A stretch of DNA of 5,792 nucleotides from assembly GCA_012510335.1 (NCBI GenBank), contig JAAZIF010000302.1, forward strand, positions 1 to 5,792. Direction: 5' to 3'. Below, piece after piece: positions 4,883 to 5,792 of this stretch. Positions within the stretch are counted from its first letter, which is position 1; each line of letters begins with the position of its first letter. The notes beneath the pieces are model-generated. The model made no database searches. It saw nothing but the letters and a program-made list of their open reading frames with translations, and was not told the origin of the DNA. The translations under genes were made by a program, and so were the position numbers. This DNA is from Methanomicrobiales archaeon (GTDB taxonomy: Archaea; Halobacteriota; Methanomicrobia; Methanomicrobiales; Methanoculleaceae).

Positions 4883-5587
4883 ATGATACCCCTGGACCAG
4901 GCAGTTGTAGCGCGGCTTGAGAGCCACGGAGAGCGGTTCGAGGTGCTTGTCGACCCTGACGGGGCCACGCGGATCCGGCAGGGGGAGGAGATCGATCTGG
5001 AGGACGTAGTCGCAGCCGATTTCGTCTTCTCAAACGCCGCCCACGGTGAGCGTGCCCCTGACGAGGCTCTCCTGAAGGTCTTTAAGACGACAGAGTTTGA
5101 GGCGGCGGCGATACGGATCATCAGGAGAGGCGAGATCCAGCTCACCGCCGAGCAGCGCCGCCAGCGCATAGCAGAGAAGCGGAACCAGGTCATCACGTTC
5201 ATATCGCGAAACGCCATCAACCCCCAGACGGGTTTCCCTCACCCCCCGCAACGGATCGAGCTCGCCATGGAAGAGGCGAGGGTGAATATCGATCCCTTCA
5301 AGTCAGTCGAGGAGCAGGTCAAGGAGACTGTAAAAGCGCTCCGGCCCCTTCTTCCCATCCGCTTCGAGGAGATCCGCATCGCCGTGAAGATCCCGGCCGA
5401 CCACGCTCCCCGGGCATACGGGGAGATCCAGGCTGCGGTGACGGTCGATCAGAACGAGTGGCAATCGGACGGCTCCTGGATCGCCGTCGTCAGGATTCCG
5501 GCGGGCATCCAGGAGGAGTTCTACGACCTGGTGAACAAGGTGTCCCGGGGAAGCGCGGAGACCAGGATACTCGAACGCGGGCCGTGA
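4883..5587 (+). CDS. Ribosome maturation factor SBDS (Sdo1 homologue)
   Basis: SBDS acts in late maturation of the large ribosomal subunit; in eukaryotes it works with the GTPase EFL1 to evict eIF6, and archaea retain aIF6. The 234-residue protein shows the three SBDS domains. The N-terminal FYSH-like domain is about 1-85 (MIPLDQAVVARLE at the start, VFKTTEFEAAAIRIIRRGEI at 66-85). The helical domain is about 86-160, with the hallmark ISRNAINPQTGFPHPPQRIE (107-126) and AMEEARVNIDPF. The C-terminal ferredoxin-like domain is about 161-234, beginning EEIRIAVKIP. The archaeal family starts MIPLD, and a Shine-Dalgarno match lies 7 bases upstream, so ATG 4883 is preferred to GTG 4871 (238 residues). 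It is 12 bases after psmA. In many archaea rrp4, rrp41 and rrp42 follow; here rpl37ae does. Confidence 0.95.
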   Translation: MIPLDQAVVARLESHGERFEVLVDPDGATRIRQGEEIDLEDVVAADFVFSNAAHGERAPDEALLKVFKTTEFEAAAIRIIRRGEIQLTAEQRRQRIAEKRNQVITFISRNAINPQTGFPHPPQRIELAMEEARVNIDPFKSVEEQVKETVKALRPLLPIRFEEIRIAVKIPADHAPRAYGEIQAAVTVDQNEWQSDGSWIAVVRIPAGIQEEFYDLVNKVSRGSAETRILERGP

Positions 5588-5589
5588 AC

Positions 5590-5600
5590 AAATATAATAA
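5590..5600 (+). promoter_or_regulatory. TATA box ahead of rpl37ae
   Basis: AAATATAATAA begins 3 bases after the SBDS stop. Its centre is about 50 bases from the rpl37ae ATG, which predicts transcription from about 5621 and a leader of roughly 24 bases. The AT-rich run stands out clearly from its surroundings. It suggests rpl37ae can be transcribed independently of the upstream operon. Confidence 0.6.
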
Positions 5601-5632
5601 GCGATTAGAGACAAAGATTAGAGGACAGACAA

Positions 5633-5637
5633 GAGGT
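5633..5637 (+). promoter_or_regulatory. Shine-Dalgarno site of rpl37ae
   Basis: GAGGT ends 7 bases before ATG 5645 and matches the anti-16S core, supporting this start. Confidence 0.75.
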
Positions 5638-5644
5638 ACGCCAG

Positions 5645-5792
5645 ATGGCAAGTCGCAAACATAGAGCCAAGGGCAGGGTAGTCGGGAGTGCCGGGCGTTT
5701 CGGCCCGAGATATGGCCGGTTCATCCGGAAGAGGATAAACCAGATCGAGAAGGTCTCCCGGGCACGCCACACCTGCCCTCGCTGTGACCAGA
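5645..5792 (+). CDS. rpl37ae: Large-subunit zinc-ribbon ribosomal protein of the L37Ae family (5' part, cut by window end)
   Basis: Forty-nine residues are visible. After a basic lead (MASRKHRAKGRVVGSA, 1-16) comes GRFGPRYGRFIRKRINQIEK (17-36), the characteristic G-R-[YF]-G-x-R-Y-G-x-x-[IL]-R-K-R stretch of this family. The first zinc-binding pair follows as HTCPRCDQ (42-49, Cys44 and Cys47). The second Cys pair of the zinc ribbon is beyond the window. The full protein is usually about 90 residues, so roughly half is seen. The protein is a component of the archaeal large subunit and binds rRNA. It has its own TATA box and ribosome binding site in the 57-base gap after the SBDS gene. In archaea rpoP and prefoldin genes often follow it; that cannot be seen here. 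Confidence 0.93.
   Translation, partial: MASRKHRAKGRVVGSAGRFGPRYGRFIRKRINQIEKVSRARHTCPRCDQ

Noticed and set aside
5458..5664. Plus-strand open frame spanning the SBDS 3' end and the rpl37ae leader
   Set aside because: It is out of frame with both real genes, runs through the TATA box and ribosome binding site of rpl37ae, and its product has no recognisable features.

Overview
The window is chromosomal core sequence from a euryarchaeon, most likely a GC-rich methanogen of the order Methanomicrobiales (Methanoculleus-like). The evidence is the archaeal gene set (eL15, eL37, RNase P proteins Rnp3 and Rnp2, proteasome alpha, SBDS), archaeal TATA-type AT patches ahead of genes, and anti-16S GGAGGTGAT-type ribosome binding sites. 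The genus is an inference from composition and protein style, not a measured match. No mobile element, CRISPR array, tRNA or rRNA is visible. No stretch over 300 bases lacks a gene.

Left part (1-2296). A RecJ-like DHH phosphoesterase gene runs leftward off the window from about 287. It is divergent from a rightward bifunctional NAD(P)HX epimerase/dehydratase gene (start near 354). The two share a 66-base intergenic region with one palindromic AT patch that may be a promoter for both. The molybdenum cofactor gene moaC follows after 50 bases.

Right part (2297-5792). A promoter, a small leader hairpin and a near-perfect Shine-Dalgarno site precede rpl15e. That gene opens a compact rightward operon: rpl15e, rnp3, rnp2 (4-base overlap), psmA (1-base overlap, TAATG), and the SBDS homologue (12-base gap). 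A 57-base gap with its own TATA box and ribosome binding site then leads to rpl37ae, which is cut by the window end. This is the archaeal translation / RNA-processing / proteolysis superoperon: a large-subunit protein, two RNase P subunits that bind each other, the 20S proteasome alpha subunit and the 60S/50S maturation factor SBDS.

The clearest departure from the well-known arrangement is that the exosome genes rrp4, rrp41 and rrp42, which in many archaea follow the SBDS gene and precede rpl37ae, are absent here. Other points worth checking are an AT-rich (about 38% GC) 3' end of rnp2 that encodes an unusual C-terminal tail and may hold a promoter for psmA, and a shortened DIPSG loop in the epimerase domain. 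I found no convincing undescribed system; the window is mostly conserved housekeeping DNA.
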